From Promethearchaeota archaeon Loki_b32 (lineage in GTDB: Archaea > Asgardarchaeota > Lokiarchaeia > Sigyniarchaeales > SOKP01), in assembly GCA_005223125.1 (NCBI GenBank), contig NJBH01000004.1, positions 36,995 through 100,994 of the forward strand: a stretch of 64,000 bases of DNA, written 5' to 3'. This document shows, in pieces, positions 52,458 to 62,664 of this stretch. Positions within the stretch are counted from its first letter, which is position 1, and every line of letters begins with the position of its first letter. The notes beneath the pieces are model-generated. The model was not told where the DNA came from. It was given only the letters and a program-made list of their open reading frames with translations, and did not search any database. The translations under genes and the position numbers were made by a program.

Positions 52458-53366
52458 TTGAAAATCGCTTTGATCGGATTAAGCGGCTGTGGTAAGACAA
52501 GCGTATATTCTGTTGCTTTTGCTGCTAAAAAGCCAGAAGAAACAAAAGGTTTAGCACCAACAATTCTTTATGAAACAAGGAGACACCCATTTTTAGGTTT
52601 ACAAGTAGGTATCTTTGATTTCGGTGGACAGGAAGAGTTCCGTAAAGAATACATGGAAAAACCGGAAATTTTTCGAGGAACAGACATTCTTATCCCTATA
52701 GTTGATTTGCACGATCCAAATTCCTATGAAGAAGCAAAAAAATATTTTATCGACCTATTAGATCTATATCGAAGGAATAATGAAAAACCCAAGATATTCT
52801 TATTTCTCCATAAATGGGACGTTGAGGATTATCAGAAAGAGCTCTTGGATACCAATGTCAAAAATGCAAAAGAAATTTTTTTGGAAATGTTTAAAGATTA
52901 CGATTTTGATTACATGCTTACAAGTATTTATGAAGAAGACAAATTAGCAAAAGTTTTCAGAGATATTTTGATTTCTGAGTATGCGGATCTAAAAGCTCAT
53001 GTAGAAAAAGCAGAAAAGCAACTTGATGAAATTAAAGCTAAAGTAATTATTGCTGATATTTCTGGAAATGTAATAGTTCATAATGTCCAAGGAGTTAGTA
53101 GTGGTTTAACATTACGAGGAGACTTAAGAGATTTCATCAATGCATGTAATACTGTTAGGGAAAACATCTTTATGTCTGACTCTGCAAAGTTTGGTGGGCG
53201 AGACGGAGATGGTAAGGAAATTGAGTTACATATCTTTAAATACATCATTTCTGTGTTGGTAATGAAGCAGGGAGAACTAAGCAGAGAGTCTCAAGATAAA
53301 TTGAACATGCTACTTAATGACATGAAGCTTTTTGCAGATTTGATTATATCCGCACATACGGATTAA
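52458..53366 (+). CDS. Rag/Gtr-like GTPase with C-terminal roadblock/longin-like domain
   Basis: GLSGCGKTS P-loop, FDFGGQEEF, HKWD (Rag-type HKxD), TSIYEE; about 300 aa with C-terminal AKVIIADISGNVIVHNV... region. Confidence 0.85.
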   Translation: MKIALIGLSGCGKTSVYSVAFAAKKPEETKGLAPTILYETRRHPFLGLQVGIFDFGGQEEFRKEYMEKPEIFRGTDILIPIVDLHDPNSYEEAKKYFIDLLDLYRRNNEKPKIFLFLHKWDVEDYQKELLDTNVKNAKEIFLEMFKDYDFDYMLTSIYEEDKLAKVFRDILISEYADLKAHVEKAEKQLDEIKAKVIIADISGNVIVHNVQGVSSGLTLRGDLRDFINACNTVRENIFMSDSAKFGGRDGDGKEIELHIFKYIISVLVMKQGELSRESQDKLNMLLNDMKLFADLIISAHTD

Positions 53367-53503
53367 TCTTTAAAATAATAACAAATATTATTTTCTTCAT
53401 ATCTTTTTTTCATTTCAAGAATTAATAAAAAAAAACCTTTGCCTATTAATTATGAAATTTTTAGAACAAAGATTTTATTTGATATATCCAATTAATAAAT
53501 AAA

Positions 53504-54076
53504 ATGGTAAAAAGGTGTACGTGGGCTTCTAACGATCCACAGATGATAGAATATCATGATAAAGAGTGGAGTACTCCTGTTCATGATGAACAACTTCTTT
53601 TTGAATTTTTAATATTAGAAGGTGCTCAAGCGGGGTTAAGTTGGAGTACTATTTTACATAAACGTGAGAATTTCCGAAAAGCATTTAATAATTTCGATTA
53701 TAATAAGATTTCAAAATACACCGAACAACAAATTGAAGTTCTGATGAATAATAAAGGAATCATAAGAAATAGACGTAAAATCGAAGCTGTGATTGCTAAT
53801 GCTAAAGCATTCTTACAGGTACAAAAAGAGTTTGGTTCTTTTGATAAATTTATTTGGAAATTTGTGAATTATAAAACAGTTGATAATAAGTTTAAAGAAC
53901 TTTCAGAACTACCCTCTAAAACTGAGCAATCTGAACAAATGAGTAAAGATTTGAAGAAAAGAGGATTTAAATTTATAGGTCCTACAATTTGCTATGCTTT
54001 TATGCAAGCGGTTGGTATGGTAAATGATCACGTACAAGATTGTTTTAGATATGATGAAATCAATAACATTTCTTAA
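53504..54076 (+). CDS. tag: DNA-3-methyladenine glycosylase I
   Basis: RCTWASNDPQMIEYHDKEWSTPVHDEQLLFEFLILEGAQAGLSW. Confidence 0.95.
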   Translation: MVKRCTWASNDPQMIEYHDKEWSTPVHDEQLLFEFLILEGAQAGLSWSTILHKRENFRKAFNNFDYNKISKYTEQQIEVLMNNKGIIRNRRKIEAVIANAKAFLQVQKEFGSFDKFIWKFVNYKTVDNKFKELSELPSKTEQSEQMSKDLKKRGFKFIGPTICYAFMQAVGMVNDHVQDCFRYDEINNIS

Positions 54077-54416
54077 TACGTTTATCTAGTGCTAATAATA
54101 TATAATTGAATGTATTTATTAAACACAGATATTATTAGCGGGAATAGTGATTATATCTCTACTTAAGAGTTTAAAAATAATAAGGTTAAAAATAAATTAT
54201 GTCATATATAAAAGCCTTATATATTTGATTATAGAATAATTATTATTGCTTTTAGGGATATCATTCATTAAATTTTTATCAAAGAAAAGTATAATAGATT
54301 TTGTATTTAATCTTAACTTTTATATAATAAATTTTGATGTAAAATTTTGGACAAAGGTTTATTGAGAATTTAATAGTAAAATTTTTATTCTTTTGTAAGA
54401 GAATGTATGATGAATA

Positions 54417-54590
54417 ATGAGGTGCGAAGGATGCCTTCATCAAGAAAATTTGTACATGTGCTTCTTTACTGATAAAAACAAAGAGGTGTATTTATGTGCC
54501 AAATGTCTTGGTAAGAGGTTATTAGAGGAGCCTCCACCACCAATATATAATATGAGCAAACTTGCTTATACTTGGAAAAAGACTGACTAA
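54417..54590 (+). CDS. Small zinc-ribbon protein (57 aa)
   Basis: MRCEGCLHQENLYMCFFTDKNKEVYLCAKCLGKRLLEEPPPPIYNMSKLAYTWKKTD*; two CxxC; absent from the supplied ORF track. Confidence 0.6.
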   Translation: MRCEGCLHQENLYMCFFTDKNKEVYLCAKCLGKRLLEEPPPPIYNMSKLAYTWKKTD

Positions 54591-54595
54591 TTTTT

Positions 54596-55312
54596 TTAAA
54601 GTAATTGTTTTAGATCCTCGAGTGTACCCCGATAATCAGGTTCAGGTATGTCGATCCCTAATTTAGTATTACGGCTATTTATTAGGAAAGTATGGATTCC
54701 TAAACGTTTTGAGACTAAATCCTTATCTTCATCCCCTACCATCAGACATGCTTCTGCAGGATACCCTATCTTACCTAAAATCTGCTCATAATAAAGTAAG
54801 TGAGTTAAGGATTTAGTAGCATGGCTATTTTCGATTGTTGTAATTAAACGATAGGGAAAGTCGGCAACCCCTGCCCATTCCAGGCGTTGTTCTATAGCTG
54901 TTGCTGGAAGGAGAGGTGTTGTAGCTATTACTACATCATAACCTTTATCGAAAACAGATTGAACTACAGACCTTGTTTCAGGTTTTTTTTTAGTATATTG
55001 GCGTAGCGCTGAAAAATCTTGCTCATAGAATTTATCAATAAACGGTTGAATTTCTTCACGAGTATACCCTTCTAAGGGAAAACATATTTCGGTATAAATA
55101 TCATCATTTGTATTTGTTCCATTATTTTCTTCGACAGCTTTCGAAGCCATCATGATTTTGGATATAAACTTCTTAGGTGTAATTATATGAGCCACACTTT
55201 GTGCTAATAAATTTAAGTATTGTGGAATAAATTTATCTAAATTAACATCTAACAATGTTCCATCTAGATCGAATAGTATAGCTTTGATTTTACCATCAAT
55301 TTTATCTTTCAT
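54596..55312 (-). CDS. HAD family hydrolase
   Basis: ILFDLDGTLLDVN, VIATTPLLP, CLMVGDEDKDLVSKRLGIHTFLIN. Confidence 0.92.
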   Translation of the reverse strand: MKDKIDGKIKAILFDLDGTLLDVNLDKFIPQYLNLLAQSVAHIITPKKFISKIMMASKAVEENNGTNTNDDIYTEICFPLEGYTREEIQPFIDKFYEQDFSALRQYTKKKPETRSVVQSVFDKGYDVVIATTPLLPATAIEQRLEWAGVADFPYRLITTIENSHATKSLTHLLYYEQILGKIGYPAEACLMVGDEDKDLVSKRLGIHTFLINSRNTKLGIDIPEPDYRGTLEDLKQLL

Positions 55313-55544
55313 TGCACAGATTCATTATGATATTTAATCTTAAATAGTATAATTAAAAGTGATTCAAATTATTTACCTTTTAGATTCTTAATATTGACAA
55401 AAAAATTGACATTCTTGAACAAAGAATCATCTATTAAAAGAGAGAATGGTTATTTCCATATTTCTTATTTAATAATAAAAAGTTTTTATAAAATTCTATC
55501 TTTTTATAAAATTAATATAATAAATATCATGATATCTGTTTGGT

Positions 55545-56756
55545 TTGGTAAAGTTAGAGCTAAGCGACTTAAATAATGGAACTGCCTTTATTGGGGATAA
55601 GTTTAGAATTAATGTAAAATTCACGTTTGAGGAAGGGATGGACATTTTTTGGAGTGGAATTAGACTAATCACTAATCCTCCATGTGCCAAAGAACTTCAA
55701 GTTTCAAAAGAAGAAATATTTAGCAAAGGTAATTTTGAAGCAGGAGAATATATTCGTGAGAAATCGCTCTTAATCGCTAGTAATATTGTACCAACAATAA
55801 AAAACAGAAATCTAAATTATATTCTAAAATTGATCTTAAGACAACCAAATCCAATCAACCCAGAAGACGATTTAGTTATTAGTAAAACTCATGATGTTGA
55901 GATTAAAGCGAAAGATTCAGGTCTTCAAGCAAAATCACCTAAACCAATATCATTTTCAATTTCAGGATTAAATATTCTTCTAACAAAAGATATTTATAAA
56001 CCTGGTGAAACTATAAAAATCAGTTATAGTTCGGAAGAGTTAAAACAAATAGAAGTTAGATTACTCCAAAATTCAAACCTAGTCTGTTATTGTGAAGCTT
56101 ATGGCCAAAATTGTAGTAAAGTTGAGGAATTACCTCCCGCAATAGCAGGAGATGCAAGAACTCAGAATTTTGATAAAGATTTTCTACTATTAAAAGTCCC
56201 AGAAGTAGCTGAACCAACTTGTAATTGGCTATGGTCACCTTCTGAAAAAGAACAATTTGGTTTTAGATATGGTGCATATACAAAGTGGAGCTTACTGGTA
56301 ATCGGAAAGAAAAAACCAGAATATGGCTTAGAACCAATAAAGTTTGAAGTTCCTATAACAATCTCATCAGGTCCGATATCCGTAGAAAAAGTTGGAATTG
56401 ATTTTTTCTCAGAAGGAAATGCTGGAGCATCATCCTTGTTTGATGGTATTTCAAGATTCCAGAAAACCTATAAAGTACTCTCTATAGATTCTGATATTGA
56501 TAAATATAAATTAAGAATTAAGAATATCTCAAAGGAAGACCTTCAAGGTGTTACAGTAAAAATCACTGGATTGCAAGAAGGGTTATTTGAAACTGCTCCA
56601 ATCTTAAAAGGATTTAACACGTGGAAAAAGGGAGAAGAGAAAGAAATTGTCTATGAAACTAAGCAAAATGTTACTGCATTGATTTCTATTTTGGAAGATA
56701 ATAGCCAACAAACTATTAGGATACAATCCCCAGTAGCAGAAGCAAGTTTTTTCTAA
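55545..56756 (+). CDS. Probable arrestin-fold protein with additional C-terminal beta-sandwich
   Basis: Two tandem beta-sandwich domains: GDKFRINVKFTFEEG...NYILKLILRQPNPINPEDDLVISKTHDVEI and LTKDIYKPGETIKISYSSEELKQIEVRLL; true start may be ATG 55529 with a frameshift. Confidence 0.55.
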   Translation: MVKLELSDLNNGTAFIGDKFRINVKFTFEEGMDIFWSGIRLITNPPCAKELQVSKEEIFSKGNFEAGEYIREKSLLIASNIVPTIKNRNLNYILKLILRQPNPINPEDDLVISKTHDVEIKAKDSGLQAKSPKPISFSISGLNILLTKDIYKPGETIKISYSSEELKQIEVRLLQNSNLVCYCEAYGQNCSKVEELPPAIAGDARTQNFDKDFLLLKVPEVAEPTCNWLWSPSEKEQFGFRYGAYTKWSLLVIGKKKPEYGLEPIKFEVPITISSGPISVEKVGIDFFSEGNAGASSLFDGISRFQKTYKVLSIDSDIDKYKLRIKNISKEDLQGVTVKITGLQEGLFETAPILKGFNTWKKGEEKEIVYETKQNVTALISILEDNSQQTIRIQSPVAEASFF

Positions 56757-56770
56757 TTAAGGTTAATATT

Positions 56771-59014
56771 TTATATTATAGGCTGAAAAATTCTTTTTTG
56801 AATTAGGTTGAGAATTGTTTCAGCATCCTTTACTTGAAATCCTTTCTTTTTCTCATGCAAGGATGACACAAAGAAATGGTCGGTATTTTTTTCTTTCATT
56901 ATTTTTATGGCTCGATTTATAATTATTTGTTCGTCCGGAGTAATTCTCTTAGCTTGAGTTATCACTTTTAATGGGTAGATTAAGGAAGTGGGGAGATGGT
57001 GATCAAGTAAACCTTTTATCTCACTGAATTGAGTAATATCTCCATCAAAATCTTTCAATAAATATCCAAATTTTTCTTCGATATCATATGATAAAGCGTT
57101 CAATGAATCTAAAAAATCATGAGAAGGATTTTTCTCCATAATCAGAATTATTCTAATATTTTTATAATCTGACATTAAAATCTTTGAATTCTGATAATCC
57201 AATTTGACACTTCGAGTTTGTTCATTAGCATCCGTTAATTCTATTCCAAAAACGCTCACCGCCTGTAAGAATCCAGATATTAATGAACTATTTAAACTTT
57301 TACCTGCAAAAAATTGTTCATAAACTGTTAGTCCAGAATTTTTATCAGACATAATAAAATAGTGAAGATTTAGCACATCAGCATATTTATTAAATATTTT
57401 TTGTCGATATTCGTGTTTAATCTTTCTTTTTCTTTTTACTAAAACATAACTTGTTATGCTTGCTCCTAGAATAAGAGTTGCAAGTAAAATAACATTTAAA
57501 ATAACTTCAAATTGTATTTTAAAAGGAACATTAACTGAAAATTCTTGAGTTTTAATACCTGCATCAGTACTATTATACCAAAATAAGTAAGCTTTATATA
57601 TTCCCTCAATTGGATTTGCAGATAAATTACAACAAAATAAAGTTTCTTGAGAAATAACTATTTTTGTTTCCCTATATTCTTCAAAACCCAAAGCATCTAT
57701 CAAGATATAGGTTATATTACCTTGAATATCTGGAACTATTACTGACAATTTAAGATCTTGTAATGGTCCAAATTCCGTTTTCGGGACATTTAAAGTAAAA
57801 TCCACAGTGGGAGAATAAGCAGATATTAACCAAGTTTCTCCACTTGTTATTGTATTATTTGATATGAAGATAAAATTATCAGTGAGATTAAGATCTACAT
57901 CAAATGTAATATCAATCCCATTTCTATATACTGTAAGATTATACCAACCTTTTGGATAGTAAAATTTTATTGAACAATTTGAATAAACTCTTGTAAATTC
58001 AGGAGTAACCGTCCATTTATTATCCAAATTTTCTCGTATCAAAGCTGAACCGTCCGAGAGAAATAAATGTTTAAGAGAAATATAATAGCTAAAATTTACT
58101 TTTAAACTTATAGATAAATTATTTCTAAGAAATATGTTTAATTCCTCTTCCTGTGTAGAGAAATCAAGATTCTTTATAGAAAGAATCCCAGTACCTAATT
58201 TTGTTCCATCGGTTATAACATATGAATTACCATCGATTTCTACTGTCATATTAATTTCAGAGGGGAAATAAGATCGATTAACTCGTTGTACTATCTTATG
58301 GAGAAACACATCTCCAGTCCTATTCTGCCATTCATTTAAATATTCATCATACCAGCTCATAGACAATTGTGATGTTGGATTATCATTATTAATATACCAG
58401 TAATATCTATCATTCCAACTTATCCCAGTTCCATCAAGCACTAAACAGTACAATCCTGAAGATAAATAGACTGGAAATTGAAATTCTTGTTTATTCCATT
58501 GAGGAATTCCTTCTGTCATATTTAATATGAAGGGAATACTATAAATTACTCCATTTGGTCTTCCTTCAATAGAATCCCATCCCTCTATTCGAACAATTAC
58601 TGGTGATGGGGAAGCGGTTTTAATCAACTTATAACCGAATATATCTACCGAATAAATAATCGTAGGTTCTGTAATATTTAGTTGCATCCCTAGAATTTCA
58701 TAATAATAACCTCTTAAAGTTTCAAATCCAGTTGCTTCTTCTTCAATTACCTTTATTTCAGAATTCATCTTAATACTAGTAAAATTAATATCTACTTCTG
58801 TTAGAGTCCAATTTGGAGATGGTAGATAAAGATTTACTGAAGTAGAATTTTCTATTACCCCATAATCTTCTGAAAATTCAATCATTTGAAAATTTGAAGT
58901 AATTACTAGAGATTCCCCATTTTCTTGAGCATAGGAATAATTTATGCCTTGAACTATTCCAGCTACAAAAACAACTAATATAGAAAAGATAAATAAATGA
59001 TTTTTAATCTTCAA
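56771..59014 (-). CDS. Single-pass membrane protein with large extracytoplasmic domain and cytosolic longin/roadblock-like domain
   Basis: N-terminal signal, TM VILNVILLATLILGASITSYVLV then KRKRK, then YFIMSDKNSGLTVYEQFFAGKSLNSSLISGFLQAVSVFGIEL. Confidence 0.65.
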   Translation of the reverse strand: MKIKNHLFIFSILVVFVAGIVQGINYSYAQENGESLVITSNFQMIEFSEDYGVIENSTSVNLYLPSPNWTLTEVDINFTSIKMNSEIKVIEEEATGFETLRGYYYEILGMQLNITEPTIIYSVDIFGYKLIKTASPSPVIVRIEGWDSIEGRPNGVIYSIPFILNMTEGIPQWNKQEFQFPVYLSSGLYCLVLDGTGISWNDRYYWYINNDNPTSQLSMSWYDEYLNEWQNRTGDVFLHKIVQRVNRSYFPSEINMTVEIDGNSYVITDGTKLGTGILSIKNLDFSTQEEELNIFLRNNLSISLKVNFSYYISLKHLFLSDGSALIRENLDNKWTVTPEFTRVYSNCSIKFYYPKGWYNLTVYRNGIDITFDVDLNLTDNFIFISNNTITSGETWLISAYSPTVDFTLNVPKTEFGPLQDLKLSVIVPDIQGNITYILIDALGFEEYRETKIVISQETLFCCNLSANPIEGIYKAYLFWYNSTDAGIKTQEFSVNVPFKIQFEVILNVILLATLILGASITSYVLVKRKRKIKHEYRQKIFNKYADVLNLHYFIMSDKNSGLTVYEQFFAGKSLNSSLISGFLQAVSVFGIELTDANEQTRSVKLDYQNSKILMSDYKNIRIILIMEKNPSHDFLDSLNALSYDIEEKFGYLLKDFDGDITQFSEIKGLLDHHLPTSLIYPLKVITQAKRITPDEQIIINRAIKIMKEKNTDHFFVSSLHEKKKGFQVKDAETILNLIQKRIFQPII

Positions 59015-59203
59015 GAGTCTTATACCAAAGGATACAAATAAACATTTATATATATATTTTTGTCAATTTCTATCTTTTTGTCAAAATTCAGAATGGAATG
59101 AAACAAATAAAATGTTATTTACTACATGAGATTTACTCACAAGATCGCAAATTAGCTAAATTCAATAAGGAAGAAAACAGAAGATTATGTAAAGTTTAAT
59201 ATT

Positions 59204-59797
59204 TCAATTTATTGCGGAAATTAATTTATGATCATAATATTTTTTTAAAATCTGTCTCAAAATATCTTCAAAACATTCTATAATTCCTTCTCCTTTTAAT
59301 GCACTAGTATATCTTGAATCAATATTTTTATATTTTTGAAATCTAATTTCTTTTAAGAAATCTATAGAATTGAATTTATTTTCTAAATCTTGTTTATTAA
59401 AAGCAATAATAATCGGAAGGTTATCAATTGATTCCTTGAAGTATCCTATTAATTCATTCCAAGATATTAAATTTCTATCATATACGTCTTCATGAGAATC
59501 TATGACGAATATTACACCATCTACAGCTCTTAAGGTGATGGGGCGTGTTACAAAATAGAAGTCTTGACCTGTTGTTGTATATATATGAATTTTTAGTTTC
59601 CATTCTTGATTTTGAAATGTAACCGTACCATAATCAAAAAATAAGGTTCGTTCGATGGTACTTTCGATACTACACACTTCTTCTTCTTTTCCAAATTCAG
59701 AAAATAGAGCCTTTATTGATGTTGTTTTCCCTGACATAGCAGGTCCAAAATAAACAATTTTAATGCTGATGGTCTTAGCTAAATGGTCAATAATCAA
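59204..59797 (-). CDS. Small GTPase, MglA/Arf-like
   Basis: IVYFGPAMSGKTTSIKAL P-loop, FNKQDL, TSALKGEGI. Confidence 0.88.
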   Translation of the reverse strand: MIIDHLAKTISIKIVYFGPAMSGKTTSIKALFSEFGKEEEVCSIESTIERTLFFDYGTVTFQNQEWKLKIHIYTTTGQDFYFVTRPITLRAVDGVIFVIDSHEDVYDRNLISWNELIGYFKESIDNLPIIIAFNKQDLENKFNSIDFLKEIRFQKYKNIDSRYTSALKGEGIIECFEDILRQILKKYYDHKLISAIN

Positions 59798-59922
59798 TCT
59801 AAACTCAACATCTTTTTAATTGTTAATTTTAAAATAGCTTTAAAAAAACCATGTTTTTTTCTTATTCAATTCAAAACAAGGAGGAATAAGAATAGATAAG
59901 AAGAATTCTTCTTTCGGGAAAT

Positions 59923-60300
59923 CTAAAATATAAGTTTTTCTCGATCAATTTTACAAGAGATAAGATTCCGTAATATTAAAATCTCAATTTCTCGTTGTAA
60001 AATATCATTACTAAGATTTAATTTATGTTTCTCATTAAGAACTTGGTTTAATTCTTGAAAACTTATGGAATCACAACTACTATAAAGCTCATTGATAATT
60101 TTAAGAATTTTTTGTTGGTTAAAGAGAGAACGAGCATTAGAATCTAACTGATATAATCTGTGTGTTAGGTTGTAGTTATAATCACTCTCAGTTTCTATTT
60201 CTTTTAATTTTTCAATTATAGAGATTGCTTCTTTATAATTCTCTTTTTGCATTAACTCTTGAACTTGATTTAGTTGTTTAATGAAATCCTGAATATCCAT
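59923..60300 (-). CDS. Small TPR-like + winged-helix (PCI-like) protein
   Basis: C-terminal SISFQELNQVLNEKHKLNLSNDILQREIEILILRNLISCKIDREKLIF resembles PCI winged-helix. Confidence 0.4.
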   Translation of the reverse strand: MDIQDFIKQLNQVQELMQKENYKEAISIIEKLKEIETESDYNYNLTHRLYQLDSNARSLFNQQKILKIINELYSSCDSISFQELNQVLNEKHKLNLSNDILQREIEILILRNLISCKIDREKLIF

Positions 60301-60675
60301 GTAAAATCAAATTTTAGTAATCGATATCTTCAATTTATTTATTGAAGAAATTCTTAATTTATTATTATATTTTCTATTACTTACCTTAATTAAACTCCAA
60401 TGCAAAATTTATACTTAAATGAAATGTGTCTTGAAAGAAGTCTTTGGAAAAAATTTAATAAATCGATTAAAAAATACGGTGTAGGTTTTTATCCTGAAAT
60501 CTTAACTTTAGTTTTTAGAAAAGAATGATAAAGATGAATTTTTATATCATTAGTATTAAGCGAAAACTCCTTGCTAGAAATAACTGCAATACAGAAAGAT
60601 TAATAAAATATAAAGAGAATCCTTTAAAAGGTTATTCACCTTTTTCTTATTAAAGAATATAATGATTATTAACAA

Positions 60676-60912
60676 GTGAAAGTAATGGACGAAGAAAAAA
60701 TAAAACAAGTTATTGAGAAAATTAGGCCTCAGCTTCAACTTGATGGAGGCGATATTGAGTTTGTTTCGGCAGAGAATGACGGAACAGTGAAAGTAAGACT
60801 AATGGGACATTGTGCTGGATGTATGCACGCTCAACAAACCTTAACTTATGGTGTAGAGAGAGCAATTAAACAGTTTGTTCCAGAAGTAAAGCAAGTTGTA
60901 AACGTCGCCTAA
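60676..60912 (+). CDS. NifU C-terminal-like (Nfu) Fe-S scaffold protein
   Basis: IRPQLQLDGGDIEFVSAENDGTVKVRLMGHCAGCMHAQQTL (CxxC). Confidence 0.95.
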   Translation: MKVMDEEKIKQVIEKIRPQLQLDGGDIEFVSAENDGTVKVRLMGHCAGCMHAQQTLTYGVERAIKQFVPEVKQVVNVA

Positions 60913-60941
60913 AATTATTCTTTTTCTTTTTAATTTCTTTT

Positions 60942-61283
60942 TTATACCTTAAGATTTAAATCATAATATAATTTGTCGATAATAGTGTTAAATGCATTTA
61001 AGACATTTTCGCCAGTTTTTGCCGACGTTAAATAATAGCCAAGAAAATTCCGTTCGTCCACCAAGTTTTGAATTTCAGTGTGATCCAGATTAGCTTCATT
61101 AACTAAATCAATTTTATTCGCAAATACGACAATTGGGATATCTCCGTAGAATTTTTTAGTTTCATTATGCCAATATATTATATGTCTAAAACTCCGTTCC
61201 CCAAGTTCATTCTCTTCAAGAATATATACAATAATAGCTGCGTTGCTCTCTCTATAGAATGAAGGACGTAGAAAATCAAACTC
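60942..61283 (-). pseudogene. 5'-truncated Rab/Ras-like small GTPase
   Basis: Open frame EFDFLRPSFYRESNAAIIVYILEENELGERSFRHIIYWHNETKKFYGDIPIVVFANKIDLVNEANL...YYLTSAKTGENVLNAF...; G4/G5 present, P-loop and switch I absent. Confidence 0.85.
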
Positions 61284-61646
61284 TCATTATTCTTCTAAAA
61301 AAGTAATAGATAAATCTGAAACAAAAGAAGATGATGATATTGTTATTATCTTAGATTAATTATGTTTGAGAATTTGAGTTGTTATTATCTTCTACAATTT
61401 TATAAAAGATGATTTTGTCATTTGGAGGTTTTTTTTCTTCGATTTCTGGATCGAGATGTTCTATAACTTTTGGTTCTTGATCGTCAGATTGTGAAATATC
61501 TTCTTTTTCACTCAATAAATTTCACAATTGTATATATATATTAGGAAAATTAATTAAATATTGTAGAAATTTCATTTAGTTAATTAGAATAATCAACCTA
61601 TCTAATATTAAATTAATTATTAATTGGTTATATTTAGGAATCTAAA

Positions 61647-62543
61647 ATGATATCTAAAATCCTTATAATAATGTTAAACGGCGTATTATGTTATGGAAAA
61701 ACATTTGTTGGAGATACTGATATTGATGACGATTTAGTTAGTGGATTTCTCACAGCAATAAGTAGCATCGCAAAAAAGATTGGTGGAGGAGAAATAAGAT
61801 CATTAAACTTCAGAAATTTTAATTTCATATATACTCGGGATGATGAAAACCTATGTATGTTTATTATAGTAACTGATATTGATGACCCTGAAGAAGAAGC
61901 AAGAGATAAATTAGAATTACTAAAAAACGAATTTATCAACCGGTTTCATGATGATTTGAAAAACTGGGATTGTGAAACCGGAAAGTTTGAGGTTTTTGAT
62001 GAATTTGTTGAAAAACGTCTTTTCATCCCGCCAAAGATATTATTAGTAGGTGAAGAAGGAGTAGGTAAATCAACAATCATGGATTTATTTCCAGGAGAAA
62101 CTATTTTAGAATTGGATGACGATCTGAATGAGATTATTCAAAAACCTATCACCTTATCTAATCTTAAGAGGATAAATGAGTGTATTTTAAGGGAAATGGA
62201 TTTAAAAGAATTAATTGATAATTCAAAAATTTATAGATCATTATTAGATTCAGTTGATATAATTATAATTGTTACGAATTCAGGAGCAAGTAATCTAGGG
62301 AGAACACAAAGATTATACTCCCAATTAGAAAAGAAAGTGAAAAAAGCGAATTTTTATATAATAGCAAATTTTCAAGATCTGCCAAATACATCATATGAGC
62401 CAGAAAAAGTAGAAGAAATGTTTGGAATTCAGACTTATGGATTCTGTGCAATTAAAAGAGAAGCAAAAGAAATAATCTATGAAATAATTAGTGAAATGTT
62501 AAGAATTTCAATCGTACAGAAAATAGTAAGTAAACAAACCTAA
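61647..62543 (+). CDS. Longin-domain-GTPase fusion protein
   Basis: N-terminal MISKILIIMLNGVLCYGKTF...LVSGFLTAISSIA longin-like; C-terminal LLVGEEGVGKSTIMDLFPGE P-loop. Confidence 0.75.
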   Translation: MISKILIIMLNGVLCYGKTFVGDTDIDDDLVSGFLTAISSIAKKIGGGEIRSLNFRNFNFIYTRDDENLCMFIIVTDIDDPEEEARDKLELLKNEFINRFHDDLKNWDCETGKFEVFDEFVEKRLFIPPKILLVGEEGVGKSTIMDLFPGETILELDDDLNEIIQKPITLSNLKRINECILREMDLKELIDNSKIYRSLLDSVDIIIIVTNSGASNLGRTQRLYSQLEKKVKKANFYIIANFQDLPNTSYEPEKVEEMFGIQTYGFCAIKREAKEIIYEIISEMLRISIVQKIVSKQT

Positions 62544-62664
62544 AGAGGAATTTGTGAAAATAGTAAAAACTATGTGCATGATATTCGAATTTATGAAATT
62601 GAAATGGCAAAAATTATTATTAGTGAATAAACCCTCACTAGTTAGGAAAGATTAGAAACCTGAA

